A stretch of DNA of 64,000 nt from Citrobacter amalonaticus (lineage in GTDB: Bacteria > Pseudomonadota > Gammaproteobacteria > Enterobacterales > Enterobacteriaceae): assembly GCA_028994555.1 (NCBI GenBank), contig JARDVN010000001.1:1116001-1180000 (forward strand), in the 5' to 3' direction. Numbering within the stretch: the first letter of the stretch is position 1; each line of letters begins with the position of its first letter. The position numbers and the translations under genes are program-made. This document shows, piece by piece, positions 14,521-26,121 of the stretch. Under the pieces are notes generated by a model. That model was given only the letters and a program-made list of their open reading frames with translations. It was not told the DNA's origin and searched no databases.

Positions 14521-14645
14521 AGACGTTCCTGTTTTTAAAGGAGAGATGTGAGGATTATAGCCATCCCGGCCTTGTCAGGATAGGAATAACCGCGGGAAGT
14601 CCGTATAATGCGCAGCCACATTCGTTTCAAGCCGGAGATCTCAAT

Positions 14646-15362
14646 ATGCGTCCAGCAGGCCGTAGCGCTAATCAGGTGCGTCCCGTAACCCTGACCCGTA
14701 ACTATACAAAACATGCTGAAGGCTCGGTGCTGGTCGAATTTGGCGATACCAAAGTGTTATGCACTGCCTCGATCGAAGAAGGCGTACCCCGTTTTCTGAA
14801 AGGTCAGGGTCAGGGCTGGATCACGGCTGAATATGGCATGCTGCCGCGGGCAACCCATACCCGTAACGCGCGCGAAGCCGCCAAGGGCAAGCAGGGCGGC
14901 CGCACGATGGAGATTCAGCGTCTGATCGCCCGTGCACTTCGCGCAGCGGTCGATCTCAAAACGCTGGGTGAATTTACCATTACTCTGGACTGCGATGTAA
15001 TCCAGGCTGATGGCGGCACGCGTACCGCCTCTATTACCGGTGCCTGCGTTGCACTGGCGGATGCGCTGAACAAGCTGGTGGCCAGCGGTAAGCTGAAAAC
15101 CAACCCGATGAAAGGGATGGTTGCTGCGGTATCCGTGGGGATCGTCAATGGTGAAGCGCTCTGCGATCTGGAATACGTTGAAGACTCGGCGGCGGAGACC
15201 GACATGAATGTGGTGATGACCGAGGATGGGCGAATCATTGAAGTCCAGGGAACGGCGGAAGGCGAGCCGTTCAGCCATGAAGAACTTCTCACCTTGCTGG
15301 CTCTGGCCAGAGGGGGAATCGAATCTATTGTCGCGACGCAGAAGGCGGCGTTAGAAAATTGA
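14646..15362 (+). CDS. rph: RNase PH, intact
   Basis: Phosphate-dependent 3'-5' exoribonuclease that trims tRNA 3' ends; it forms a ring-shaped hexamer. The 238-residue protein starts [14 protein letters not shown] and carries the conserved [17 protein letters not shown] and [16 protein letters not shown] segments. The reading frame is full length, unlike the rph-1 frameshift of E. coli K-12, whose polarity causes partial pyrimidine starvation. It is cotranscribed with pyrE through the intergenic attenuator, so translation of its end should couple to pyrE expression. Confidence 0.95.
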   Translation: MRPAGRSANQVRPVTLTRNYTKHAEGSVLVEFGDTKVLCTASIEEGVPRFLKGQGQGWITAEYGMLPRATHTRNAREAAKGKQGGRTMEIQRLIARALRAAVDLKTLGEFTITLDCDVIQADGGTRTASITGACVALADALNKLVASGKLKTNPMKGMVAAVSVGIVNGEALCDLEYVEDSAAETDMNVVMTEDGRIIEVQGTAEGEPFSHEELLTLLALARGGIESIVATQKAALEN

Positions 15363-15369
15363 TTTTTAA

Positions 15370-15395
15370 GGCGACCAGTGAGTCGCCTTTTTTTT
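15370..15395 (+). terminator. pyrE attenuator in the rph-pyrE intergenic region
   Basis: A GGCGAC / GTCGCC stem with a 6-base loop is followed by eight T residues, a textbook intrinsic terminator 8 bases past the rph stop. In E. coli this hairpin is the UTP-sensing attenuator of pyrE: at low UTP, ribosomes translating rph follow the slowed polymerase closely and prevent the hairpin from forming. Confidence 0.85.
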
Positions 15396-15441
15396 GTCCG
15401 TAGATTTTGTCAATGATGAAAGTGAAACGAGGAGCGAATCC

Positions 15442-16083
15442 ATGAAACCCTATCAACGCCAGTTTATCGAGTTTGCGCTTAACAAACAGGTACTCAAGTT
15501 TGGCGAATTCACGCTGAAATCCGGGCGTAAGAGCCCCTATTTCTTCAACGCCGGGCTGTTTAATACCGGGCGTGATCTGGCACTGTTAGGGCGTTTTTAC
15601 GCCGAAGCGTTAGTGGATTCAGGCATTGAATTCGATCTGCTTTTTGGTCCTGCTTACAAAGGCATTCCTATTGCGACTACCACGGCGGTCGCGCTGGCTG
15701 AGCACCACGATAAGGATCTGCCATACTGCTTTAACCGCAAAGAGGCGAAAGATCACGGCGAAGGCGGCACTCTGGTTGGCAGCGCGCTTCAGGGACGAGT
15801 GTTGCTGGTGGATGATGTGATCACCGCTGGTACGGCCATCCGGGAATCGATGGAAATCATCCAGGCCAACGGTGCAACGCTGGCTGGCGTGCTGATCTCT
15901 TTGGATCGTCAGGAGCGTGGTCGTGGCGAGATTTCCGCCATTCAGGAAGTTGAGCGCGATTATGGCTGTAAGGTGATTTCCATCATCACCCTGAAAGACC
16001 TGATTGCTTATCTGGAAGAGAAGCCGGAAATGGCAGAGCATCTGGCAGCGGTGCGGGCGTATCGGGAAGCGTTCGGCGTTTGA
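15442..16083 (+). CDS. pyrE: Orotate phosphoribosyltransferase
   Basis: Catalyses orotate + PRPP to orotidine 5'-phosphate in de novo UMP synthesis. The protein has 213 residues. The PRPP-binding motif is [12 protein letters not shown] (about residues 119-130), and the flexible catalytic loop contains [13 protein letters not shown] near residue 97. The ATG at 15442 follows CGAGGAG and gives the usual N-terminus MKPYQRQF. An upstream in-frame GTG at 15394 overlaps the attenuator U tract and is rejected. Expression is controlled by the attenuator between rph and pyrE. Confidence 0.95.
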   Translation: MKPYQRQFIEFALNKQVLKFGEFTLKSGRKSPYFFNAGLFNTGRDLALLGRFYAEALVDSGIEFDLLFGPAYKGIPIATTTAVALAEHHDKDLPYCFNRKEAKDHGEGGTLVGSALQGRVLLVDDVITAGTAIRESMEIIQANGATLAGVLISLDRQERGRGEISAIQEVERDYGCKVISIITLKDLIAYLEEKPEMAEHLAAVRAYREAFGV

Positions 16084-16091
16084 CGTGAGTG

Positions 16092-16117
16092 GCCGGATAA
16101 CGTGCGCGCTATCCGGC
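16092..16117. repeat. REP-like palindrome between pyrE and slmA
   Basis: GCCGGATA / TATCCGGC forms an 8-bp stem with a GC-rich centre just after the pyrE stop and before the convergent slmA stop. It looks like an enterobacterial REP unit and may also end both transcripts. Confidence 0.6.
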
Positions 16118-16122
16118 AAACA

Positions 16123-16720
16123 TTACTGCAGTTGCGCAGCGAGCAGCGGCCAGCGGGCGTCAAAATCATCCGTAGGACGGTATTTGAATTCGCTACGCAC
16201 AAAGCGCGACAACATACCTTCGCAAAAGGCGAGCAGTTGGCTTGCCAGCAGCGTTTCATCCGTCACGAACCCTTCCCCTTCGCGCATCCGTTTTTCCCGC
16301 AGCACCTGGCGTAACTGCGCTTCAATGCGTTCAAACAGCTGGCTGATACGACCCTGCAAACGGTCCTGTTCAAACATCAGCGCATGTCCGGTCAGGATAC
16401 GCGTCAGGCCGGGATTGCGTTCGCCGAAACCCAGAATCAATAACACAATCAGACGCAGACGCGCGTGGGTATCTTTTTTCATCTTTCAAAATCAAATTGA
16501 TACGGGTAATCAGGCTGTCTTCGATAAACTCAATCAGGCTATCGAACATACGCGTCTTGCTGGGAAAATGACGATACAACGCCGCTTCGGAAACGCCGAC
16601 AGAAGCCGCCAGTTTTGCCGTTGTGATGCGTTGGCTTCCATCGCTGGATTCCAGCATCAGCGCCAGAGACTGAAGTATTTCTTCGCGACGATTCCTTTTC
16701 GCAGTTTGTTTTTCTGCCAT
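16123..16720 (-). CDS. slmA: Nucleoid occlusion factor SlmA
   Basis: TetR-like DNA-binding protein that, bound to SBS sites across the chromosome, blocks FtsZ ring assembly over unsegregated DNA. The N-terminal helix-turn-helix is visible as [21 protein letters not shown] (about residues 32-52). A six-T run at 16474-16479 breaks the frame at [13 protein letters not shown]. Removing one base gives 198 residues, the E. coli length. The start at 16720 ([10 protein letters not shown]) matches the family; a longer in-frame start upstream does not. It lies downstream of dut in the same orientation. Confidence 0.92.
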
Positions 16721-16829
16721 GTTACAAAATACCCCTGAAAATAAGCACTTACAGGCGAGCATCCACACTATGACCGCAAACACAGGGCTTGCGGTGACGT
16801 TATGACATTATCGGGATGCGTAGTTTTTT

Positions 16830-17288
16830 TTACTTACGACCGGAATGGCCGAAACCGCCTTCACCACGGTGAGTGGCATCAAATTCTTCCACCAGATTAA
16901 ATTCAGCCTGCACGACGGGCACAAAAACCATTTGTGCAATACGTTCGCCCGGCTCAATGGTGAAACTGTCCTGGCCACGGTTCCAGACGGACACCATCAG
17001 TTGCCCCTGATAGTCGGAGTCAATCAACCCCACCAGGTTGCCCAGCACGATACCATGCTTATGGCCCAGACCTGAACGCGGCAGGATGACGGCAGCCAGA
17101 GACGGATCGGCGATATGAATAGCCAGCCCGGTTGGCAGCAGCGTGGTTGCGCCCGGCGCCAGTTCTACGGCGTCATCGAGACAAGCCCGCAGGTCAAGTC
17201 CGGCAGAGCCGGAGGTGGCATACGTTGGCAGCGGGAATTGCTTGCCAACACGCGGGTCCAGAATCTTAACGTCGATTTTTTTCATCAT
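16830..17288 (-). CDS. dut: dUTP diphosphatase
   Basis: Trimeric dUTPase that hydrolyses dUTP to dUMP and PPi, supplying thymidylate synthesis and keeping uracil out of DNA. The five family motifs are present, including [10 protein letters not shown] (motif 1), [11 protein letters not shown] (2), [13 protein letters not shown] (3), [17 protein letters not shown] (4) and the C-terminal [11 protein letters not shown] (5). The protein has 152 residues, or 151 if the second Met is used. Its start overlaps the end of coaBC by 23 bases, the same translational overlap as in E. coli. Confidence 0.95.
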   Translation of the reverse strand: MMKKIDVKILDPRVGKQFPLPTYATSGSAGLDLRACLDDAVELAPGATTLLPTGLAIHIADPSLAAVILPRSGLGHKHGIVLGNLVGLIDSDYQGQLMVSVWNRGQDSFTIEPGERIAQMVFVPVVQAEFNLVEEFDATHRGEGGFGHSGRK

Positions 17289-18488
17289 AACGGGTCACGA
17301 TCTCGTCGAGTAATAATTGGCCCAGGAGTGCTTTGCGCTCAAGCGGTAAGACTTTATCTCCATCCTGCCAGAAAAGGTGTAAAGCGTTGCTGTCGCTGTT
17401 AAATCCTTGAGTTGAAAGAGAAACATCGTTTGCACAGATCAAATCAAGGTTTTTGCGGATACGTTTTTGCTGGGCGTATTCTTCCACATTATTCGTTTCC
17501 GCGGCAAACCCAACGACATAGGGGCGCGGGTCTTTACGTGCGGCAACGCCGGCGATGATGTCCGGGTTTTTAACCATTTTTATTGTAAATTCATCGCCTT
17601 GTGTTGCCTGCTTTTTTAATTTTTTCCGGAGCGACAACGGCGGCGCGATAGTCTGCTACGGCAGCGCAGCCGATAAAAATATGTTGCTGTTGTATCGCGG
17701 AATGTACCGCCGCTTCCATTTCCAGAGCGGTCATCACATCGACACGCTGTACAAAAGGCGGTGTGGATAACGATACGGGGCCGGTGACCAGCGTGACGTT
17801 CGCTCCGCGACGGGCGGCCGCTGCGGCGATGGCAAAGCCCATTTTTCCGGAGCTGTGGTTAGAAATGTAACGCACCGGATCGAGCGGTTCACGCGTTGGG
17901 CCTGCGGTAATCATGATATTGAGATGTTGCAGATCGTTGACAGGGGGAGAAATGCGCCGCGGCCATATCGACGATTGCTAAGGGATCCAGCATGCGGCCC
18001 GGACCTACGTCACCGCATGCCTGGCTGCCGCTGTCAGGCCCCCAAATGAGCAACCCACGGGAAGACAGTACATCCAGATTGTGTTGCGTTGCTGCAGCCC
18101 GATACATCTGCTGATTCATTGCCGGTAAAACGGCAATGGGCGCCGACGTAGCCAGACAAATCGTGGACACCAGATCGTTTGCCATACCTGCTGCGACACG
18201 CGCAATAAGGTCTGCGGTGGCAGGGGCGAGAATCACCAGGTCGGCCCATTTCCCCAACTCAATATGGCCCATCGCGGCTTCTGCCGCGGGATCCAGCAGA
18301 CTGTCGGAAACGGGATACCCGGAAACCGCCTGTAAGCTGAGTGGGGTAATAAAGGCTTTAGCCGCCTCGGTCATTGCTACACGGACATCAGCGCCGCGCT
18401 CGCGCAGACGACGCACCAGTTCAGGGGTTTTGTAGGCCGCAATGCCGCCGCTGACGCCGAGAACGATTTTTTTACCGGCCAGGCTCAT
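17266..18488 (-). CDS. coaBC: Bifunctional phosphopantothenoylcysteine synthetase/decarboxylase
   Basis: Two-domain coenzyme A enzyme: the N-terminal FMN-dependent CoaC half decarboxylates 4'-phosphopantothenoylcysteine ([17 protein letters not shown] near residue 11, PAMNQQMY near 125), and the C-terminal CoaB half joins phosphopantothenate to cysteine using CTP ([20 protein letters not shown] near 190). Two runs are overcalled: five G at 17943-17947 (expected four) and six T at 17612-17617 (expected five). Correcting both gives exactly 406 residues, as in E. coli. The gene is essential, so at least here the breaks must be sequence errors. The ATG at 18488 has better RBS spacing than an adjacent ATG at 18491. 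Confidence 0.93.
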
Positions 18489-18660
18489 CATGATCTTTCC
18501 TGTTGGATTACACCAGAAGGCGGATATTTTATCACAATCCGTAAACTGTCGTGCGTTCACCCATGAATCACTTTGCGAGGCGCTACGCAGGAGTGAAAAT
18601 TGCACGTCGAATCCCGCGCAGGGCTATGCCACCATGCGTGCAGCCATAAGGAGGTGTGGG

Positions 18661-19326
18661 ATGGAGACGGTTGAGTACGTACTGCCGAGGGAAAAACTGT
18701 TGGCGCTTGGGGTGGATACGCTGACGGATGATGAACTGTTAGCACTCTTCTTACGAACAGGAACGCCCGGGAAGGATGTCTTTACGCTGGCAAAAGAGAT
18801 TCTGGAACATTTTGGTTCTCTTTATAGCTTATTGACGGCGGACTACTCTCAGTTCAGCACGGTGACGGGAATTGGCGTAGCAAAATATGCGCAGCTCAAA
18901 GGTATTGCGGAGCTGGCCCGACGCTTTTATCAAGTGCAAATAAAAGGCACAAACCCGTTACTTAGTCCGTTGTTAACACGGAATTTTTTGCAGAGTCAAT
19001 TTGCGCAGGAAGCGCGAGAAGTTTTTATGGTGGTTTTTCTCGATTCCCAACATAAGGTCATTAAACATAGCCGCCTTTTTTCTGGCACGCTCACCCATGT
19101 TGAGATCCATCCGCGCGAAATTATTCGTGAAGCGATAAAAATCAATGCATCTGCGGTGATCCTTGCTCATAATCATCCGTCGGGGTGTGCAGAGCCGAGT
19201 AAAGCGGATAAACTTATCACTGAGCGTATCGTAAAATGCTGTCAGTTCATGGATATCCGTGTGCTTGATCACCTTGTCATTGGACGCGGAGAGTACGTTT
19301 CGTTTGCGGAACGTGGTTGGATTTGA
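18661..19326 (+). CDS. radC: RadC/MPN (JAMM) family protein
   Basis: RadC-family protein of 221 residues. It has an N-terminal helix-hairpin-helix-like part ([18 protein letters not shown], about residue 67) and a C-terminal MPN/JAMM-like domain with the HNHPSG...SKAD metal-binding signature (about residues 173-185). The old link to DNA repair is not supported by later work, and the role is unknown. The ATG at 18661 follows a very strong AAGGAGGTG sequence, which decides the start. It lies upstream of rpmB in the same orientation and divergent from coaBC. Confidence 0.9.
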   Translation: METVEYVLPREKLLALGVDTLTDDELLALFLRTGTPGKDVFTLAKEILEHFGSLYSLLTADYSQFSTVTGIGVAKYAQLKGIAELARRFYQVQIKGTNPLLSPLLTRNFLQSQFAQEAREVFMVVFLDSQHKVIKHSRLFSGTLTHVEIHPREIIREAIKINASAVILAHNHPSGCAEPSKADKLITERIVKCCQFMDIRVLDHLVIGRGEYVSFAERGWI

Positions 19327-19368
19327 CGCACTTTGCGCGATCCATCGGGATCTTTGTCTGTTCGGGAC

Positions 19369-19397
19369 TTGAGCACATCGCTGACTCAGCGTATACT
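19369..19397 (+). promoter_or_regulatory. Sigma-70 promoter of rpmB-rpmG
   Basis: TTGAGC (19369-19374) and TATACT (19392-19397) are separated by exactly 17 bases. They lie about 145 bases upstream of rpmB, in the radC-rpmB gap where the ribosomal protein promoter is expected. Confidence 0.7.
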
Positions 19398-19521
19398 ACG
19401 CCACCTTTGAGAATCTCGGGTTTGGCATTTGGGCCTGGCAATCGAGTGTTCACATTGAACCGCGATGACCGGGCTGTAAAGCCTGACGAGGCGCCGATAC
19501 CCCATACGAAGCTCGAGCTAA

Positions 19522-19779
<258 letters not shown>

Positions 19780-19796
19780 GTACTAAGAGGAAATAA

Positions 19797-19967
<171 letters not shown>

Positions 19968-19985
19968 TTCTCGCTTTGCTGTAAT

Positions 19986-20014
19986 AAAAAACCTCGCTTC
20001 GGCGGGGTTTTTTT
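19986..20014 (+). terminator. Intrinsic terminator of rpmBG
   Basis: CCTCGC / GCGGGG stem with a TTCG tetraloop, preceded by an A tract and followed by seven T residues, 18 bases after the rpmG stop. Confidence 0.85.
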
Positions 20015-20066
20015 GTTTTCTGGCCATCCCCATATTAGTGAGACCTGATACACAGCCGGAGACGTT

Positions 20067-20876
20067 ATGCCTGAATTACCTGAAGTTGAAACCAGCCGCC
20101 GCGGTATTGAGCCGCATCTGGTCGGGGCAACCATTTTGCATGCCAATGTGCGTAATGGGCGTCTGCGTTGGCCGGTATCAGAAGAGATCTACCGTCTGAG
20201 CGACAAACCGGTGCTCAGCGTTCAACGTCGCGCAAAATACCTTTTGCTGGAACTCTCCGATGGCTGGATCATCATCCATCTGGGGATGTCGGGCAGTTTG
20301 CGTATTCTTTCTGAAGATCTTCCGGCAGAAAAACACGACCACGTCGATTTAGTGATGAGTAATGGTAAAGTCCTGCGCTACACCGATCCTCGACGTTTTG
20401 GCGCCTGGCTATGGACGAAAGCGCTGGAAGGGCACAACGTGCTGGCGCATCTCGGTCCTGAACCGCTTAGCGACGATTTCAACGCTGAATACCTGCAACA
20501 GAAGTGCACGAAGAAAAAAACGGCGATTAAACCCTGGCTGATGGATAACAAACTGGTGGTGGGCGTCGGGAACATCTACGCCAGTGAATCTCTGTTTGCT
20601 GCTGGCATTCATCCTGACCGACTGGCGTCGTCGCTGTCGCAGGCTGAATGTGAACTGCTGGTGCGCGTGATTAAGGCCGTTTTGTTGCGTTCGATAGAGC
20701 AGGGCGGAACGACGCTGAAAGATTTTCTGCAAAGTGATGGTAAACCGGGCTATTTTGCTCAGGAGTTACAGGTCTATGGCCGTAAAGGCGAGCCGTGCAG
20801 AGTGTGCGGAACGCCGATCGTGGCATCCAAACACGCGCAACGTGCGACATACTATTGCCGCCAGTGTCAGAAGTAA
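20067..20876 (+). CDS. mutM: Formamidopyrimidine-DNA glycosylase (MutM/Fpg)
   Basis: Removes 8-oxoguanine opposite C and ring-opened purines, with beta/delta-elimination AP-lyase activity. The catalytic N-terminus MPELPEVET (Pro1 and Glu2 after Met removal), the conserved RRAKYL lysine near residue 57, and the C-terminal zinc finger with two CxxC pairs (CRVC ... CRQC, about residues 244-267) are all intact. It has 269 residues, the E. coli length. It is convergent with coaD over a short stem-loop. Confidence 0.96.
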   Translation: MPELPEVETSRRGIEPHLVGATILHANVRNGRLRWPVSEEIYRLSDKPVLSVQRRAKYLLLELSDGWIIIHLGMSGSLRILSEDLPAEKHDHVDLVMSNGKVLRYTDPRRFGAWLWTKALEGHNVLAHLGPEPLSDDFNAEYLQQKCTKKKTAIKPWLMDNKLVVGVGNIYASESLFAAGIHPDRLASSLSQAECELLVRVIKAVLLRSIEQGGTTLKDFLQSDGKPGYFAQELQVYGRKGEPCRVCGTPIVASKHAQRATYYCRQCQK

Positions 20877-20883
20877 CGTGATA

Positions 20884-20901
20884 CGTCCCGTCTCCGGGAC
20901 G
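20884..20901. terminator. Bidirectional stem-loop between mutM and coaD
   Basis: CGTCCCG / CGGGACG, a 7-bp perfect stem with a 4-base loop, fills the 25-base gap between the convergent stops. Confidence 0.6.
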
Positions 20902-22667
<1,766 letters not shown>

Positions 22668-22744
22668 AGTAAATAGCTGACTTATGGATGTGCTGGGGAT
22701 TCTATGTATTTAGCCAGGGCTTTACCATTACTTTTCCTGTTTTT

Positions 22745-22764
22745 GACTTAAATAGCTTTAAGTC
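22745..22764. repeat. Perfect palindrome upstream of waaA
   Basis: GACTTAAA / TTTAAGTC with a 4-base centre lies about 80 bases upstream of waaA. It could be an operator half-site pair or an RNA hairpin. No factor is assigned. Confidence 0.4.
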
Positions 22765-22992
22765 AGACTAATTCCGCTAGTCAGGCTCAGCTTTTTTTGC
22801 ATTTTTATGCCATTTATTGATTTTTGCCGTCCTTGTCGTTGTTTGCGGAGTTAGCGAGTATCGTATAAAGCGATGCCTGGATTAATATCAATTTGATTTA
22901 AAAAAGAAAAATGTACTGTTTACGGTTAATTTATTCGGGTCGGATCGCAGCGAAAGAAGTGATACACTAACGCGTAAAAGTCAGTGCAATAT

Positions 22993-23031
22993 CAGTGTTC
23001 GGGTAGCTGTTGAGCCCGGGGCGGTAGCGTG
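22993..23031 (+). promoter_or_regulatory. JUMPstart element with ops site (RfaH recruitment)
   Basis: The 39-base stretch closely matches the JUMPstart consensus and ends with the ops octamer region GGCGGTAGCGTG at 23020-23031. The ops hairpin in the non-template strand pauses RNA polymerase and loads the antiterminator RfaH, needed to transcribe the roughly 10-kb waaQ operon. It lies about 50 bases before the waaQ start, the usual place. Confidence 0.93.
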
Positions 23032-23079
23032 CTGTTTTGTGCTTAACTTTATCGGACAATCACAACAAAAGAGTCGCGT

Positions 23080-24150
23080 GTGGAAAAGCCTTTTCGAAAA
23101 ATTCTGGTCATCAAGATGCGTTTCCACGGGGATATGCTATTAACCACTCCCGTTATCAGTACATTGAAGCAGAACTATCCTGACGCCAAAATCGATATGC
23201 TTCTTTACAAGGATACGATGCCTATTTTGTCGGAAAATCCTGAGATTAATGCCCTTTATGGCATTAGTAATAAGGGAACGGGAGCGGCAGAAAAAATTAA
23301 AAATACGTTTTCCCTGATTAAGACCTTACGCAACAACCAATATGATCTGGTCATCAACCTGACCGATCAGTGGATTGTGGCGCTGATTGTTCGTTTTTTG
23401 CGTGCAAGAGTAAAAATATCCCAGGATTTCGCTAACCGGCAGTCTGCATTCTGGAAACAGAGTTTTACCCATCTCGTTCCCTATTCCGGTGAACACGTTG
23501 TTGAACGCACACTGTCAGCACTCAAACCGCTGGGACTGGCGCAGGTGGTTACCGAAACGACCATGAGTTATCGGCCTGAACACTGGGAGAATATGCGCCG
23601 GCAGTTACGCCAATTCGGCGTGACGCATCAGTATGTAGTGATTCAACCCACGGCAAGGCAGTTATTTAAATGCTGGGATAACGATAAATTCTCCCGCGTC
23701 ATTGATGCTCTTGAGCGTCGAGGTTATCAGGTAGTGCTGACGTCCGGCCCTTCTGCTGACGATTTAGCCTGTGTGGAAGAGATTGCGCTGGGGTGCGAAA
23801 CCAAGCCGGTAACCGGGCTGGCGGGCAAAACCCGATTCCCGGAATTAGGCGCGCTGATTGATCATGCTGCCCTGTTTATCGGCGTCGATTCGGCGCCTGG
23901 GCATATCGCTGCGGCAGTGAAAACGCCGGTGATATGTCTGTTTGGTGCGACAGACCACGTCTTCTGGCGCCCCTGGACGGACAATATTATTCAGTTCTGG
24001 GCAGGTGACTATCAGCCCATGCCTAAACGATCTGAACTGGATCGTGATAAAAAATATATGTCCGTTATTCCCGCTGAGGATGTGATTGCAGCAACGGAAA
24101 AAATGTTGCCGCAGCACGCGCAAATTATCGATATGGACGCGCCTGTATGA
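23080..24150 (+). CDS. waaQ: LPS heptosyltransferase III WaaQ
   Basis: GT9 glycosyltransferase that adds the side-branch heptose (HepIII) to HepII of the inner core. The 356-residue protein begins at a GTG codon; the N-terminal KILVIKMRFHGDMLLTTPVI and C-terminal FIGVDSAPGHIAAAVKTPVI segments are typical of ADP-heptose transferases. It is the first gene of the RfaH-dependent core operon, and its ATGA stop overlaps the waaG start by 4 bases, implying translational coupling. Confidence 0.94.
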   Translation: MEKPFRKILVIKMRFHGDMLLTTPVISTLKQNYPDAKIDMLLYKDTMPILSENPEINALYGISNKGTGAAEKIKNTFSLIKTLRNNQYDLVINLTDQWIVALIVRFLRARVKISQDFANRQSAFWKQSFTHLVPYSGEHVVERTLSALKPLGLAQVVTETTMSYRPEHWENMRRQLRQFGVTHQYVVIQPTARQLFKCWDNDKFSRVIDALERRGYQVVLTSGPSADDLACVEEIALGCETKPVTGLAGKTRFPELGALIDHAALFIGVDSAPGHIAAAVKTPVICLFGATDHVFWRPWTDNIIQFWAGDYQPMPKRSELDRDKKYMSVIPAEDVIAATEKMLPQHAQIIDMDAPV

Positions 24151-25271
24151 TCGTGGCTTTTTGTTTGTATAAGTATTTTCCGTTCGGCGGATTACAACGT
24201 GACTTTATGCGCATTGCGCAAACTGTAGCCGCACGAGGCCATCATGTCCGTATTTATACCCAATCCTGGGACGGAGAATGCCCGGAGGTATTTGAGCTCA
24301 TTCGCGTCCCCGTTAAATCACGGACTAACCACGGGCGCAATGCGGAGTATTACGCCTGGGTGCAGGCGCATTTGCGTGAGCATCCGGTTGATCGGGTCGT
24401 GGGTTTTAACAAAATGCCCGGCCTGGATGTCTATTTTGCCGCTGACGTTTGTTACGCCGAAAAAGTTGCCCAGGAAAAAGGTTTCTTCTACCGGCTGACC
24501 TCTCGTTATCGCCATTATGCGGCGTTTGAACGGGCAACCTTTGAGCAGGGTAAGCCGACGCAGTTATTAATGCTGACGGATACGCAGATTGCTGATTTCC
24601 AGAAGCATTATCAAACCGAAGCTGAGCGTTTTCATATTCTCCCTCCGGGAATTTACCCGGACAGAAAATACAGTGCGCAAATCCCGAATGCCCGTGAAAT
24701 CGTTCGCCAGAAAAACGGTATTACGGAGCAGCAAAACTTATTACTACAGGTCGGTTCAGATTTTACCCGTAAAGGGGTGGATCGCTCGATCGAAGCGCTT
24801 GCTTCATTGCCGGCGGCACTGCGACATAACACGCTTTTGTATATTGTCGGTCAGGATAAGCCGCGAAAATTTGAAGCGCTTGCGGAAAAACGCGGCGTGC
24901 GCAGTAATGTCCATTTTTTCTCCGGACGCAATGATGTCGCAGAATTGATGGCGGCCGCTGATTTATTACTGCATCCGGCCTATCAGGAAGCGGCAGGTAT
25001 TGTTCTGCTTGAAGCAATTACTGCGGGTCTGCCGGTGTTGACCTCCGCCGTCTGTGGTTATGCGCATTATATTGCGCAGGCTAACTGTGGCGATGTCATT
25101 GAAGAGCCCTGGCGACAGGACGCGTTGAACGATATTTTGCGTAAGGCACTGACCCAACCGTCATTGCGTGCAGCATGGGCAGAAAACGCGCGGCATTATG
25201 CGGACACGCAAGATTTGTACAGTTTGCCGGAAAAGGCGGCGGACATTATTACAGGTGGCCTGGATGGTTGA
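24147..25271 (+). CDS. waaG: LPS core glucosyltransferase I WaaG
   Basis: GT4 enzyme that adds the first outer-core glucose to HepII from UDP-glucose. It has 374 residues, with the N-terminal [14 protein letters not shown] acceptor-domain loop and the C-terminal donor motif [23 protein letters not shown] containing the conserved E-x7-E. It overlaps waaQ by 4 bases and waaP by 8 bases. Frame and length are normal. Confidence 0.95.
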   Translation: MIVAFCLYKYFPFGGLQRDFMRIAQTVAARGHHVRIYTQSWDGECPEVFELIRVPVKSRTNHGRNAEYYAWVQAHLREHPVDRVVGFNKMPGLDVYFAADVCYAEKVAQEKGFFYRLTSRYRHYAAFERATFEQGKPTQLLMLTDTQIADFQKHYQTEAERFHILPPGIYPDRKYSAQIPNAREIVRQKNGITEQQNLLLQVGSDFTRKGVDRSIEALASLPAALRHNTLLYIVGQDKPRKFEALAEKRGVRSNVHFFSGRNDVAELMAAADLLLHPAYQEAAGIVLLEAITAGLPVLTSAVCGYAHYIAQANCGDVIEEPWRQDALNDILRKALTQPSLRAAWAENARHYADTQDLYSLPEKAADIITGGLDG

Positions 25272-26062
25272 ACTGAAAGAACCGTTAGCCACATTATGGC
25301 GCGGAAAAGATGCGTTTGAAGAAGTTAAAACGCTGCAGGGGGGAAGTCTTCAGGGAACTGGAAACCCGTCGTACGCTGCGATTTGAACTGGCGGGGAAAA
25401 GCTATTTCCTTAAATGGCATCGGGGAACTTCTCTCAAAGAAATCGTCAAAAACCTTCTTTCGTTACGTATGCCGGTATTAGGCGCCGACAGAGAATGGAA
25501 CGCTATTCATCGCCTCCAGGATTTAGGCGTGGATACGATGTACGGTGTTGGATTCGGTGAGAAGGGGCTTAACCCTCTGAGCAAAACGTCGTTCATTATT
25601 ACCGAAGATCTCACGCCAACCATCAGCCTGGAAGATTATTGTGCAGACTGGGTGACAAACCCACCGGATGTGAAGGTGAAGCTGATGCTCATCGACCGGG
25701 TTGCCACGATGGTGCGCAAGATGCACGCAGGCGGTATCAATCACCGCGATTGCTATATCTGCCATTTCCTGCTGCATCTGCCTTTTACGGGCAATAAAGA
25801 AGACTTAAAAATTTCGGTTATTGATCTACACAGAGCGCAGATACGTACGAAAGTACCTCGTCGCTGGCGTGACAAAGACCTGATTGGCCTCTATTTTTCA
25901 TCGCTAAACATCGGGTTGACACAGCGGGATATCTGGCGGTTTATGCGGGTTTATTTTGGCGAAAATTTACGAAGTATATTTCGTAAAGAAGAACAACTGA
26001 TTGATAGCGCCATGATTAAAGCAGAAAAAATTAAAGAAAGAACTGCAAGGAAATCTCTTTAA
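25264..26062 (+). CDS. waaP: LPS heptose I kinase WaaP
   Basis: Kinase that phosphorylates HepI of the inner core, a modification needed for outer-membrane stability. The kinase-like catalytic segment [10 protein letters not shown] places the catalytic Asp at residue 162, as in E. coli. A six-G run at 25338-25343 breaks the frame at residue 25-26. Removing one base gives 265 residues, the E. coli length. The ATG at 25264 overlaps waaG by 8 bases; the apparent later start at 25310 is an artefact of the shift. Confidence 0.92.
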
Positions 26063-26121
26063 TTTTATTTATTGAACATATCTGAGAAGTCATTCTTCTG
26101 AGACATTTTTTATGGATTCTT

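Larger units (their letters stand above)
22668..23079 (+). promoter_or_regulatory. waaA-waaQ intergenic control region with long waaQ leader
   Basis: This 412-bp gap separates the divergent waaA and waaQ operons. It is AT-rich in its centre and holds a perfect 8-bp palindrome and, nearer waaQ, the JUMPstart/ops element (both listed separately). No protein-coding frame is credible. In E. coli the leader around JUMPstart is also the source of the small RNA RirA; the same sequence context exists here. I could not place the promoter with confidence. Confidence 0.7.

Noticed and set aside
15394..15442. GTG at 15394 as the pyrE start
   Set aside because: It falls in the attenuator U tract and adds residues absent from the family. 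The ATG at 15442 has the RBS.
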